Part shown: piece by piece, positions 18,509-27,270 of the stretch
How the letters are laid out: each line of letters opens with the position of its first letter
How positions within the stretch are numbered: the first letter of the stretch is position 1
NCBI GenBank assembly: GCA_040219355.1
Contig: JAVJSN010000010.1
Span: 1-64,000, forward strand
Source of the DNA: MH13 sp040219355
GTDB taxonomy: Bacteria; Pseudomonadota; Alphaproteobacteria; Rhizobiales; MH13
Length of the DNA: 64,000 nt
Direction: 5' to 3'
Notes under the pieces: model-generated
Databases searched by the model: none
What the model was told of the DNA's origin: nothing
The model's input: the letters and a program-made list of their open reading frames with translations, nothing else
Program-made: the position numbers and the translations under genes

Positions 18509-21142
18509 CTAAGCCGCGACCTGCTCCTCATCCCCACTCTCGCTGTGGCCCGTGGCCACCTCGAAGATAAGCCGGTCGGCGCCAGCGTCGAACTTGCCAG
18601 CCGACACTTTTACCAGATCGCCATCTTTGACCGATCCTTCCAGGATCTTCTCCGCCAGCGGATCCTGAAGGTCGCGCTGGATGACGCGTTTCAGCGGGCG
18701 TGCGCCATAGGCCGGGTCATAGCCCTTGTCGGCCAGCCACTCGCGGGCGGTTTCGTCCAGATCAACGACGATTTTGCGATCTTCCAAGAGCTTGTGCAGA
18801 CGGCCCATCTGGATATCGACGATGGCGCCCATCTCGGTGCGTTTGAGGCGCTCGAACAGCACGATCTCATCCAGACGGTTGAGGAACTCGGGCCGGAAGT
18901 GCCCGCGCACCATCTCCATCACGCTGCCGCGCACGCCTTCCATGTCCTCGTCATCCTTGGCGGCAACCAGATATTCCGCCCCAAGGTTGGAGGTCATGAT
19001 GATCAGCGTGTTCTTGAAATCGACCGTGCGGCCCTGACCGTCGGTCAGGCGACCATCATCAAGCACCTGCAACAGCACGTTGAAGACGTCCGGGTGGGCC
19101 TTCTCGACCTCATCGAACAGCAGAACCTGGTAGGGCCTGCGCCGCACCGCTTCGGTCAGCGCGCCACCCTCATCATAGCCGACATAGCCCGGAGGCGCGC
19201 CGATGAGGCGAGCGACCGCATGCTTCTCCATATATTCCGACATATCAAGACGCACCATCGCCTGCTCATCATCGAACAGGAAGGTGGCCAGGGCTTTCGT
19301 CAGCTCGGTCTTACCGACGCCCGTTGGCCCCAGGAACAGAAACGAGCCAAGCGGTCTGTTCGGGTCCTGCAGACCGGCGCGCGAACGACGCACGGCGGTG
19401 GATACGGCGTGCACGGCCTCAGCCTGCCCCACCACGCGGCGAGCCAGCTCGTCTTCCATGCGCAGCAGTTTGTCCCGCTCGCCTTCCAGCATCTTGTCCA
19501 CCGGCACGCCGGTCCAGCGCGAGACCACATGGGCGATCATATCCGGCGTCACCGCCTCTTCGACCATGTCATCACGCTCACCGGCTTCTTCGGCGGCCGC
19601 CAACTGCTTTTCCAGTTGCGGGATCGCGCCATAGGCAAGCTCACCAGCTTTGGCGAGGTCACCCTGCCGCTGCGCCTGCTCAAGTTGTGTGCGTGCGTCA
19701 TCCAGCATTTCCTTGATGGCCGTGGCACCAGCGAGCTTTTCCTTTTCAGCCTGCCAGCGCGACGTCATCTCCGCAGATTTCTGCTCAAGCTCGGAAAGCT
19801 CGCCTTCCAGCTTTTCCAGACGGTCTTTCGACGCCGGATCGGTTTCCTTTTTCAGCGCTTCACGCTCAATTTTCAGCTGAATTACGCGGCGGTCGAGTTC
19901 GTCGAGTTCTTCGGGCTTAGAGTCCACCTGCATGCGCAGACGCGCCGATGCTTCGTCCATCAAGTCGATGGCTTTGTCGGGCAGAAAGCGGTCGGTGATA
20001 TAGCGGTTGGAAAGCAGGGCTGCCGAAACCAGGGCCGCATCCAGAATGCGCACGCCATGGTGCAGCTCATACTTTTCTTTCAAGCCACGCAGAATGGAAA
20101 CGGTGTCTTCCACCGTCGGCTCGTTGACCATCACAGGCTGGAACCGGCGGGCCAGCGCGGCATCTTTTTCCACATGCTTGCGATATTCATCCAGCGTCGT
20201 CGCGCCCACGCAGTGCAACTCGCCGCGCGCCAGGGCGGGCTTTAGCAGGTTGGAGGCGTCCATCGCGCCATCGGCCTTACCGGCGCCGACCAGCGTGTGC
20301 ATTTCGTCGATGAACAAGATGATGCCACCGGCAGCAGACTGAACTTCGGAAAGCACCGCTTTCAGGCGCTCCTCGAACTCGCCGCGGAATTTTGCACCTG
20401 CAATCAGCGAACCCATGTCGAGCGCCATCAACTGCTTGTCGCGCAAGCTCTCGGGTACGTCGCCATTGACGATTCGTAGCGCGAGGCCCTCGGCGATAGC
20501 CGTCTTACCGACGCCCGGCTCACCAATCAGCACTGGGTTGTTCTTGGTCCGGCGAGAGAGCACCTGGATCGCCCGGCGGATCTCTTCATCGCGCCCGATC
20601 ACAGGGTCCAACTTGCCTTCACGAGCAACCTCAGTGAGATCGCGGGCATATTTTTTCAGCGCATCATAGCCTTCCTCAGCCGACGCAGAGTCAGCTGTAC
20701 GGCCCTGACGCACGCCTTCAATGGCAGCGTTCAAGCTTTGAGGTGTCACGCCACCTGCCTTCAATGCCTTACCGGCATCGCTCTTGGCGTCCAGCGCCAA
20801 AGCAAGCAGAAGACGTTCAACGGTCACAAAGCTGTCGCCAGCCTTTTTGGCGGCCTCGTCGGCCGTGGTGAACACCCGCGCCATGGCCGGGTCCATGTAA
20901 AGCTGGCCACCGCCGCCTTCGACGGAAGGTTGTTTGGCAAGCGCCTGCTCAACCTGCGCTTTGACGATATCGGGCTTGCCGCCAGCAGCCTCAATCAGGC
21001 GCGTGGCAAAACCTTCGCTGTCATCGATCAGAGCTTTTAAGAGGTGGTCGGGTAACAAACGCTGGTGGCCTTTGGCCAGTGCGCTCGTCTGGGCGGCCTG
21101 CAAAAAGCCACGCGCCCGTTCGGTATAGTTCTCAAGATTCAT
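18509..21142 (-). CDS. clpB: ATP-dependent chaperone ClpB
   Basis: A hexameric AAA+ disaggregase that, with DnaK, pulls polypeptides out of aggregates after heat stress. The 877 residues are of normal length. In order: the Clp N-domain (about 1-150), a first ATPase with GEPGVGKTA near 205, the long coiled-coil middle domain (about 410-530) that distinguishes ClpB from ClpA, and a second ATPase with LGPTGVGKTEL near 605. The start at 21142 opens MNLENYTERARGFLQ and has GGAGA upstream. The longer frame adds 16 unlike residues. I found no certain RpoH promoter in the 322-nt gap upstream. Confidence 0.97.
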   Translation of the reverse strand: MNLENYTERARGFLQAAQTSALAKGHQRLLPDHLLKALIDDSEGFATRLIEAAGGKPDIVKAQVEQALAKQPSVEGGGGQLYMDPAMARVFTTADEAAKKAGDSFVTVERLLLALALDAKSDAGKALKAGGVTPQSLNAAIEGVRQGRTADSASAEEGYDALKKYARDLTEVAREGKLDPVIGRDEEIRRAIQVLSRRTKNNPVLIGEPGVGKTAIAEGLALRIVNGDVPESLRDKQLMALDMGSLIAGAKFRGEFEERLKAVLSEVQSAAGGIILFIDEMHTLVGAGKADGAMDASNLLKPALARGELHCVGATTLDEYRKHVEKDAALARRFQPVMVNEPTVEDTVSILRGLKEKYELHHGVRILDAALVSAALLSNRYITDRFLPDKAIDLMDEASARLRMQVDSKPEELDELDRRVIQLKIEREALKKETDPASKDRLEKLEGELSELEQKSAEMTSRWQAEKEKLAGATAIKEMLDDARTQLEQAQRQGDLAKAGELAYGAIPQLEKQLAAAEEAGERDDMVEEAVTPDMIAHVVSRWTGVPVDKMLEGERDKLLRMEDELARRVVGQAEAVHAVSTAVRRSRAGLQDPNRPLGSFLFLGPTGVGKTELTKALATFLFDDEQAMVRLDMSEYMEKHAVARLIGAPPGYVGYDEGGALTEAVRRRPYQVLLFDEVEKAHPDVFNVLLQVLDDGRLTDGQGRTVDFKNTLIIMTSNLGAEYLVAAKDDEDMEGVRGSVMEMVRGHFRPEFLNRLDEIVLFERLKRTEMGAIVDIQMGRLHKLLEDRKIVVDLDETAREWLADKGYDPAYGARPLKRVIQRDLQDPLAEKILEGSVKDGDLVKVSAGKFDAGADRLIFEVATGHSESGDEEQVAA

Positions 21143-21347
21143 TACAATTCTCCATGCACCCGCCTGCGCGCCACCAAAAAGGTGTCTCATGCCCTCAGCG
21201 CGGAACTCATAAAGTCAGCAACCCAAAAGGCGTTGCCAGTCTCAGCCGAACCCGTCAGGCATCCAGCGTTGAAACCGATATGGGAATTGAGATTGAAGGT
21301 TTGAAGGGGGCAGACCGCACTGTCACGATCTCAAAACCAGTACCAAA

Positions 21348-21457
21348 CGTCATCCTCGCCCTTGTGGCGGGGATCCATTCCCGAGAAAGGCCCACAATCT
21401 CGGCATTCTCCGGCAAAGCCTCAGGCATGGATCTCTGTGACAAGCACAGAGATGACG
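21348..21457. repeat. rhizobial-type intergenic palindromic repeat pair
   Basis: CGTCATCCTCGCCCTTGTGG (from 21348, to GGATCCAT) and ATGGATCTCTGTGACAAGC (from 21427, to GATGACG) are inverted relative to each other, each an imperfect palindrome. They are of the same type as the pair at 18157-18260. The repeat starts eight bases beyond the stop of the GNAT gene at 21465. The rest of the gap upstream of clpB (21143-21347) shows nothing I can name. Confidence 0.65.
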
Positions 21458-21464
21458 CCGGTGA

Positions 21465-21887
21465 TTACAACGAGCCGGAATATACGTCTGCCGCTTCACG
21501 GGAATAGCCAAGAGATGCGTAAAAGCCTCGAGCCTCGGCATTACCAACATCTGTCGCAAGCCAAACATGCTCGCAACCGCCATCACGTCCCCACACCATG
21601 GCGGCCTCAAACAAGCCTCGCGCCACACCTTGGCGTTTGAACGGCGGGGCAACACCCAGATTGTCAATATATAGCTGCGGCGATTGGTCGGCCTGAAATT
21701 GGATCATTGCGAGCAGTTGCCCGACCACAACGCCGCCGCCAACTGCCACAAACAGGGCGTGGCCCGGCATCAAGGCAAGCTTCTCCAGATACTCACCCGT
21801 CGGCTCGGCATCAAAAACCTCGTCCGCCACTGATGGGAAGGAGGAGGCAAGTTCAGGCGTGAGCCGTTCGATGGACGTTCCAATCAT
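21465..21887 (-). CDS. GNAT family N-acetyltransferase
   Basis: A 140-residue GNAT enzyme. LYIDNLGVAPPFKRQGVARGL (about 71-91, contains the acetyl-CoA Q/RxxGxG/A loop) and GNAEARGFYASLGYS near the C-terminus are diagnostic. The pattern of YIDNLGV before the loop resembles AAC(3)-I aminoglycoside acetyltransferases, but that substrate is not supported by anything else here. It is transcribed away from the FAD oxidoreductase gene at 21980 and followed directly by a palindromic repeat. Confidence 0.75.
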   Translation of the reverse strand: MIGTSIERLTPELASSFPSVADEVFDAEPTGEYLEKLALMPGHALFVAVGGGVVVGQLLAMIQFQADQSPQLYIDNLGVAPPFKRQGVARGLFEAAMVWGRDGGCEHVWLATDVGNAEARGFYASLGYSREAADVYSGSL

Positions 21888-21979
21888 GAAGGTAGTCTAC
21901 TGCCCCAGGAACAAGAAATCGATCCTAGAATGCGCGTCACTGTCATCATCCGGTCAAGTGGAGCCGACTAAACCGCGCC

Positions 21980-23029
21980 ATGATGACAAAAAAGGCAAAC
22001 CCAAAAATCATCGTTGTTGGCGCCGGTATTGTGGGGGCGATGGTCACCCATACTCTTGCCCGCGCTGGTCTGAATCCGCACTGTGTCGATCAAGACGAAC
22101 CTGGCACGGGCGTAACCGCACGGTCCTCTGGCTGGATCAATTGGATCACGGTTGACCCACAGACTGATCGCCACCGTTACCAAACCTGTCAGCAGGCGTT
22201 TGGGCATTATGAACGCCTTGATACGGTTTTTGGCGGAACGCTGATAGTACGGCGCCAAGGTGCGCTGCGCTGGTTCAGCGAGCAGCAAAAAACTGTGTCG
22301 ATGATTGCAGCCCACCAAGCTGAAAACAGTCAAATTGAGCCTGTGCATGGTGTTCGCCTGCGCAAGCTCGCACCGCTGCTGGCCGACCCGCCACCGCTGG
22401 CCGCTTACGCCAAGGACGATTTTCTACTCAATGCGCGCGCCGTCACAGCCAGATTGCTGGACGATGCCAAAGCCCATGGCGCCACAATTCAGCCCAACAC
22501 TCTCGCGCTGGCTGTCGAAACCAAGTCTGGTAGAGTCGCCGGGTTAAGCGTCGATAACACACGCCAGGATACAGATATCGTCATTGTCGCCGCGGGCACG
22601 ATGAGCAATGCACTGCTTGCTCCCTTCGGCCTAGATGAGCCCGTCGGCACGTCGCCAGCTGCCCTTATTCGGTTCAGCGTTTCCGACATCAAACAAGGCC
22701 CAATTTTGGCCGGGCCGAGAATGGAAGTGCATCTGCATCCGCCAAATACAATCACCATGGCGCGTAGCGTGCGCGACCCTTCACAACCGGCCGTGGACCT
22801 TGGTCATGAAGCACACCGCCGATTGGCCAAGGCGATGCCAGCTCTGAGAAATCTGCGGCTGACTGGCAGTTCCATCGGCCATCGACCCGTACCCAAGCAA
22901 GGCACCCCGCTGGTTGGCCCTGTTGACGGTGTAGATGGGCTGTTTACCGCCATTGCGCATCCCGGCGTAATCTTGGCCCCACACATGGCAGAACAAATCA
23001 TGGCCCACATCCAGCAGCGTCTGTCTTAG
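21980..23029 (+). CDS. FAD-dependent amine/amino-acid oxidoreductase (DAO family)
   Basis: A 349-residue flavoenzyme. The N-terminal dinucleotide fold KIIVVGAGIVGAMVTHTLA (about 9-27) binds FAD; TARSSGWIN follows near residue 48, and the C-terminal GHRPVPKQGTPLVG with AHPGVILAPHMAEQI is the second FAD/substrate half of D-amino-acid oxidase-like enzymes. The family oxidises amines or amino acids to imines with release of peroxide or electron transfer. The substrate is not known. Two adjacent ATGs (21980, 21983) could start it. Its last 249 bases overlap the 3' end of the opposite-strand gene at 22781-23479. Confidence 0.82.
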   Translation: MMTKKANPKIIVVGAGIVGAMVTHTLARAGLNPHCVDQDEPGTGVTARSSGWINWITVDPQTDRHRYQTCQQAFGHYERLDTVFGGTLIVRRQGALRWFSEQQKTVSMIAAHQAENSQIEPVHGVRLRKLAPLLADPPPLAAYAKDDFLLNARAVTARLLDDAKAHGATIQPNTLALAVETKSGRVAGLSVDNTRQDTDIVIVAAGTMSNALLAPFGLDEPVGTSPAALIRFSVSDIKQGPILAGPRMEVHLHPPNTITMARSVRDPSQPAVDLGHEAHRRLAKAMPALRNLRLTGSSIGHRPVPKQGTPLVGPVDGVDGLFTAIAHPGVILAPHMAEQIMAHIQQRLS

Positions 23030-23479
23030 CGCTCTATTCGCCAAAGCGCGAGCGCGCGCACGCATGGCAGCAGAGGGATCGTCAAGCGCCGCCTCGATCA
23101 ACGGTGCCGCTTCGTCGGGTGCCAGACGAGCCAGCGCGTCCAAAGCCCAGACCCGGACCAAGGTACGTTTGTGGGTGAGGAACGGGCAGACATCGTCCAC
23201 TGATGCAAAAGGCGCGTGCTGCACCATCTGTAAAAGGTGCAAGATGGCGTCGGGCTCAGTGAGATGTCGCAAATGCGCACAGACCTCTTGTTGCGCTGCT
23301 TCTCCTAGCAGGCCCGCATCAAGCCGCGCCTTCAAAACCCAGGTCGCGGCGATCTCATGCGGGCCTGGAAGCAATGCCAATAGATCGGCGTCCGGCACAT
23401 CGGCGTTCACGAGGGTTTTCAGTCCACCAACCCGTTTGCCATCAAAAGCATAAAGCGCCGCAAGCCCATCGCTTTCCAT
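22781..23479 (-). CDS. HEAT-repeat-like protein with probable read-through tail
   Basis: A 232-residue frame. Residues 1 to about 150 look like alpha-helical HEAT/armadillo-type repeats, for example LVRVWALDALARLAPDEAAPLI and DDPSAAMRARARALANRAL. The last 80 residues are antisense to the conserved C-terminus of the FAD oxidoreductase and look like chance coding, so the ancestral stop was probably lost. It is the third gene of an operon, only 5 nt after the stop of the gene at 23485. The function is unknown; such repeats usually bind other proteins. Confidence 0.6.
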   Translation of the reverse strand: MESDGLAALYAFDGKRVGGLKTLVNADVPDADLLALLPGPHEIAATWVLKARLDAGLLGEAAQQEVCAHLRHLTEPDAILHLLQMVQHAPFASVDDVCPFLTHKRTLVRVWALDALARLAPDEAAPLIEAALDDPSAAMRARARALANRALRQTLLDVGHDLFCHVWGQDYAGMRNGGKQPIYTVNRANQRGALLGYGSMADGTASQPQISQSWHRLGQSAVCFMTKVHGRL

Positions 23480-23484
23480 GCAGC

Positions 23485-23901
23485 CTACCTATTTCGCGCA
23501 CGTATCCTGTTACCGCGCGGTTTATGCTCCAACTCGGCGTGGCCAAGAAGCTCCAAAACGGGCGAGACATAATTGGCAAAACGCCCGCGATAGCCTTTGC
23601 GCAGACCATAATACCCGCCCACCGGGTTGGTCGCATCACGTGCCCAAGCTTCCAATGAACCCTCTTTCACCGGCTTGCCCTCATCGGCATTGCCAAGCTC
23701 TATCCAATCGCCTCGCGTGGCCAACATAGTCGCCGCATCCTCCAAAGCACGAAGCTGATAGGATAACCGCGTCTTGCCCACCTGCACCACCAACGCCGGC
23801 GGATCAGCTGACTCATCCCGCCAAGCTTCATACTCCGACGATCCCGGAGGCGTTTTCAGCTTCCAAGGATCATCGGCTGTACCTTCACCGTAGGTGATCA
23901 T
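23485..23901 (-). CDS. conserved hypothetical protein (DUF6855-like)
   Basis: A 138-residue soluble protein beginning MITYGEGTADDPWKLKTPPG, a start I associate with a conserved family of unknown function (recalled as DUF6855, not checked). The middle has VVQVGKTRLSYQLRAL and a stretch on GDWIELGNADEG; the C-terminus is basic with GGYYGLRKGYRGRF. Its ATG overlaps the stop of the SRPBCC gene (ATGA), so translation is coupled. The trio SRPBCC, this gene and the HEAT-like gene form one operon. Confidence 0.65.
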   Translation of the reverse strand: MITYGEGTADDPWKLKTPPGSSEYEAWRDESADPPALVVQVGKTRLSYQLRALEDAATMLATRGDWIELGNADEGKPVKEGSLEAWARDATNPVGGYYGLRKGYRGRFANYVSPVLELLGHAELEHKPRGNRIRARNR

Positions 23902-24338
23902 GCTGCCTCTCCCGGTACAGAGGATTCTGAAGCTTGCTTCAACGCATCTGCAAACTGATCAAAGCTTGGCTGAAGATCCGGCATTGATTTGCCGATTATG
24001 CCCGCCATAGGTCCGGTGAAAATCTCCTGGACCACAAAATGCGTACCCACTCCATCTGGCGCTAGCGTCAACGTTCGCGTGCCAGTGAAGAGGCCGAAGG
24101 GCATACCGCCTGTCCACACCATGCGCTGGTGGGGTTGGAACTCCGTCACTTTCAGTTTGAACGCCTGCTTGGGCGCAATGGCCGCGCGCAACACCAGTTT
24201 GCCGCCAAGCAACAGATCTCCATCCAACTGCGTGATGCCAAAATCGCCGTCTAGCAGCGCCTTCTTGTCAGTCAGTACCTGCCAAACGATTGACGGTGGT
24301 GCGGCAATAATGCGCTCAGCTTTGTAAGAAAAACCCAT
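23898..24338 (-). CDS. SRPBCC (START-like) domain protein
   Basis: A 146-residue protein of the SRPBCC fold. The typical opening is present (AERIIAAPPSIVWQVLTD, residues 7-24), followed by the strand pair around VTEFQPHQRMVWTGGMPFGL and a long C-terminal helix (LQPSFDQFADALKQ). Such domains hold a hydrophobic ligand. It is the first gene of a three-gene operon and is divergent from an HTH regulator 88 nt away, which probably controls it through the palindrome at 24393-24409. Confidence 0.75.
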   Translation of the reverse strand: MGFSYKAERIIAAPPSIVWQVLTDKKALLDGDFGITQLDGDLLLGGKLVLRAAIAPKQAFKLKVTEFQPHQRMVWTGGMPFGLFTGTRTLTLAPDGVGTHFVVQEIFTGPMAGIIGKSMPDLQPSFDQFADALKQASESSVPGEAA

Positions 24339-24392
24339 AACTGACCTTTCAGGCGATTGATGCTTGACGATGCCCTGCCTCTACATCCCTTA

Positions 24393-24409
24393 ATAAGACA
24401 TCTTATGTC
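24393..24409. promoter_or_regulatory. palindromic operator candidate between divergent genes
   Basis: ATAAGA-ca-TCTTAT (24393-24406) has perfect 6-bp arms, and a nested GACAT-ctt-ATGTC (24397-24409) overlaps it. It lies 18 nt before the regulator start and 55 nt from the SRPBCC start, the usual place for shared control. A TTGACG at 24364-24369 is a weak -35 candidate on the plus strand. Confidence 0.5.
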
Positions 24410-24426
24410 ATGTTTGAAAAGAAATC

Positions 24427-25044
24427 ATGCGCGCCTCTCGCCTGCTTCGCATCCTGCTGATCCTTCAAAATCGCGGCAGACAAACCAGCCAGCAATTGGC
24501 TGCAGATTTGGAATGTACCCCGCGCACCATATTGCGCGATGTCGATGCAATGAGTGAGGCTGGCCTGCCGATTGTCGTATTTCAAGGTCACGGCGGCGGC
24601 ATCGAGCTTGGGTTTAACTACCGCACCCGTCTCACCGGGCTCACCAGGCAGGAAGCCGAAGCGATAGCCCTGCAACTGATGTTATCCAACCCCGCCATCG
24701 ACGCTTTGGGGCTAAACGGCACCTATCAAACCGCGCGGGCAAAATTGCTTGAAAGCTTGCCGGACAAAACGCGCGCCATCTGCGAAGCAACAGAGAAGCG
24801 TTTCATACTGTCCGCCGCCGCAAGCGCTGATCCCGACCCCTATGTGATGGCGTTGGCGCAAGCTGTGCGCGAGAAGCGCATCGTAACGCTGCAAGCACGT
24901 TCGGCAACGCCGCGCCAAGTGCATCCGCGCGCGCTCGCGTTTGACGGACAGACTTGGTCGCTCACCGATGCCCGCTATCCAAAAAAACCAATCGCGCAGG
25001 TTGATTGGGGCGATCTCAATATCTCGGCACGACAGTTTGAATGA
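24427..25044 (+). CDS. HTH (YafY/DeoR-type) transcriptional regulator
   Basis: A 205-residue DNA-binding protein. The N-terminal winged helix (about 1-60) reads SRLLRILLILQNRGRQTS then AADLECTPRTILRDVDAM, as in YafY-type regulators. A short beta link with GHGGGIELGFNYRTRLTGL leads to a helical core and a C-terminal part recalling a WYL ligand domain, but shorter than usual: relatives run to about 230-320 residues. It is divergent from the SRPBCC operon and likely regulates it. The effector is unknown. Confidence 0.78.
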   Translation: MRASRLLRILLILQNRGRQTSQQLAADLECTPRTILRDVDAMSEAGLPIVVFQGHGGGIELGFNYRTRLTGLTRQEAEAIALQLMLSNPAIDALGLNGTYQTARAKLLESLPDKTRAICEATEKRFILSAAASADPDPYVMALAQAVREKRIVTLQARSATPRQVHPRALAFDGQTWSLTDARYPKKPIAQVDWGDLNISARQFE

Positions 25045-25092
25045 CCAGGAGTTGAGTTTAGGAGGAGGGTGAACGGATGGAGGATCGATTCG

Positions 25093-25872
25093 ATGACAAA
25101 CGTTGCCACCCTCACCCACCTGTGGCGCTGGCCGGTAAAAGGTCTTGGAGGCGAAAGCCTGCAAAGTGTTGACGTCCAGCCGGGAGAGCTCTTCCCGTTC
25201 GACCGCGCGTTCGCACTGGAAAATGGCCCGTCTGATTTCGATCCTGCCAACCCTCAACATGTCGCCAAACGGCAGTTCGTTTGTATGGTGCACCAGCCAA
25301 CGACCGGTCGGCTTTCGGCAGCCTATGACGATGCAGCGGGTAAACTCTCCATCACCACACTGGATGGGCGCGCACTCAAGGTTGACCCCAGCATTCCTGA
25401 CTCTCTGCAAGATCTTGCCACCGAGTTGGTCGACGAAGGGGCAAGTGGGCCTATTCGCGGTGAACTGCGCCTTTGCAAAGCTGATAACATGCAAAGCGGT
25501 CACGGTTTTACCGATGTACCGGGACGCTGGATTTCTTTGCAAAACCAAGCGTCCATCGACTGGTTAGGCAAGACTGTTGGCGATGATCTCGACCCAAGGC
25601 GCCTGCGTGCCAACGTTCTTGTGGAAGGATGGGAAGCTTTTGAGGAAGAGGCGTTGGTCGGTAAAACCATCGCGCTGGGCACAGCGGAGATTTTCGTCGA
25701 AGTGCCGATCAATCGCTGCCGCGCCATCGATGTGAACCCAGACACCGCAGCCCAAGATCAGGATTTGGTAAGGGCACTACAAAGCGGGCGCGGCAAGCCA
25801 AGCCTGGGTATATATGCAACCGTCAAAAAAGCCGGGCGCATGGCGCCCGGCGATCAGGTTATCGTGCAATAA
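25093..25872 (+). CDS. MOSC domain protein
   Basis: A 259-residue protein. The N-terminus is the MOSC N-terminal beta-barrel (THLWRWPVKGLGGESLQSVD), and residues about 110-255 form the MOSC domain, a sulfur-carrier fold related to the C-terminal domain of molybdenum cofactor sulfurase. The conserved block VPINRCRAIDVNP near residue 200 holds the signature cysteine, and RRLRANVLVEG precedes it. I chose the ATG at 25093, nine bases after GAGG; the GTG at 25069 is less likely. It converges with the DUF4167 gene. The target metal or sulfur acceptor is unknown. Confidence 0.85.
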   Translation: MTNVATLTHLWRWPVKGLGGESLQSVDVQPGELFPFDRAFALENGPSDFDPANPQHVAKRQFVCMVHQPTTGRLSAAYDDAAGKLSITTLDGRALKVDPSIPDSLQDLATELVDEGASGPIRGELRLCKADNMQSGHGFTDVPGRWISLQNQASIDWLGKTVGDDLDPRRLRANVLVEGWEAFEEEALVGKTIALGTAEIFVEVPINRCRAIDVNPDTAAQDQDLVRALQSGRGKPSLGIYATVKKAGRMAPGDQVIVQ

Positions 25873-25883
25873 ATCAAGCGGCA

Positions 25884-26774
25884 TTAGTTTTCGTCGGATG
25901 CGGCCTGCTGTACCGGTGGCACATCATCACCCAGCGAAACAGGCTTGGGTGCTTCAGGGGCTGGCTTGCTTTCAGCCTCGGCAGAACCACTTGCCTGTCG
26001 ATCATCGCTGTCAAAGCGATCGGCGACCTCCACACGAGCTTTTCGCTGACGCGGTGCACGGCGTGGCCGCTCTTCTGCGCTTACATCGCCAGCATCACCA
26101 TTGGCCTCCGTCGAGGGCTTGGCGGCGCCTGTCGGCGTATCGCGCGCAACCTCTTCCGCTGCCTCCCGCCTATTCTCGATGGGGCGATCATCATTATGCG
26201 AGGCATCGACGCGAGCAGTTTCGGAGCGATTGTCGCCACGATTGTCATCACCTCGAGACTCGTCTCTGCGCGACTCATCTCCACGCGATTCATCATCACG
26301 GCCACGGCGTTGGCGACCACGGTTGCGACGCGAGCGGCGCTCGCCATCATCGTCATCATCGCGGTTGCGATCGCGGCGGTTGTCGTCGCCATTCTGGCCG
26401 GAACCGTTCGCGCTAGCGTCGGGCTGTGGCGAATCGGGGTCTGAGGGATCGAACCCTTCGCGCTGGTCATCACCCTCATCACTATCGATAGGATCGTCAG
26501 CGCGTTTCACGTTGACCTGTTGATTCATCTGCTGCTGAGCAGCAGCAACGATGCGGTAAAAATGTTCCGCATGTTGAAAATAGGCTTCTGACAGAACCGT
26601 ATCGCCCGACGACTGAGCGTCGCGGGCAAGATTGATGTATTTGTCGGCGATATGCTGAGCAGTGCCGCGAATTTTCACGTCCGGCCCGTTTGACTCATAG
26701 CTGCGCGACAGCGGGCTTGGCCCCTTACGTCCGCCGCGACCGCGACCACGCTTGTTCGATTGACCAGGTCTCAT
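25884..26774 (-). CDS. DUF4167 domain protein
   Basis: A 296-residue protein. The first 80 residues are the DUF4167 domain: a Lys/Arg/Gly-rich start (RGRGRGGRKGP), then DVKIRGTAQHIADKYINLARDA and YFQHAEHFYRIV. The rest is highly charged and probably unfolded, with Arg/Asp blocks such as RNRDDDDDGERRSRRNRGRQ and Glu/Ala-rich ends. I know the family from Hyphomicrobiales next to prmC and prfA, as here. The basic start suggests nucleic-acid binding, unproved. The ATG at 26774 is preferred to an upstream TTG. Confidence 0.85.
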   Translation of the reverse strand: MRPGQSNKRGRGRGGRKGPSPLSRSYESNGPDVKIRGTAQHIADKYINLARDAQSSGDTVLSEAYFQHAEHFYRIVAAAQQQMNQQVNVKRADDPIDSDEGDDQREGFDPSDPDSPQPDASANGSGQNGDDNRRDRNRDDDDDGERRSRRNRGRQRRGRDDESRGDESRRDESRGDDNRGDNRSETARVDASHNDDRPIENRREAAEEVARDTPTGAAKPSTEANGDAGDVSAEERPRRAPRQRKARVEVADRFDSDDRQASGSAEAESKPAPEAPKPVSLGDDVPPVQQAASDEN

Positions 26775-27270
26775 TGCCAATGTCTTGTTCTCTTTTTCTC
26801 TAAAAAATCCAAAAGGGTGGCGACATCCTGCCTTCAGCGCAGCGCGCCCTTAAGCCAATGTCCAAGCCCCGCAAAGCTCCACGCTCCGCATCCAAAGCGA
26901 TCAACGGCCATGGCCGGACCAATCCAGTGTTCTTGCTCGCGTACCATGTTGCACCAAGCATGCGATCCTGATCGCGAGCGATCGAGACCAAACCCGTTCA
27001 ACTGTGAGGTTCGCTTGCTGCTCCCTACCTGACCCACCCGCCATCAGTTTGGTGGGGTCTTGGCTATCATTCCAGGTGCCCTGCAGCACCCATAGCCCTA
27101 GCTGCTTCGCATCGCTTTTCCAAGCTTTTTTTGCCCAAACCTGTTCACGCGGCCCTTCATAGCCTGCCAATCAAAGCGTTTTTCGGTGGTCCAGGGACAG
27201 TTTTGTCGCGATTGGCGCTAGCGCGACGCCAAAGGCAGCCCGTTGCGAATCCCATCACACGCAAAAAGCT
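26775..27270. other. non-coding gap between DUF4167 and prmC genes
   Basis: About 496 bases with no ORF I trust. Frames on both strands lack a ribosome site or a recognisable domain, and the longest (26901-27170, minus) has a composition unlike its neighbours. I see no tRNA, terminator or clear repeat. It may hold the promoter of the DUF4167 gene and a decayed remnant. Confidence 0.5.

Noticed and set aside
18545..20245. A 566-codon open frame on the plus strand
   Set aside because: It is wholly antisense to clpB, whose domains are intact. Long antisense frames are expected in high-GC coding DNA.
21465..21887. Aminoglycoside acetyltransferase (resistance gene) reading of the GNAT protein
   Set aside because: Only a short stretch around the acetyl-CoA loop is similar; that loop is common to the superfamily.
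26901..27170. An 89-codon minus-strand frame in the gap before prmC
   Set aside because: No ribosome site, no domain, and composition unlike neighbouring genes.
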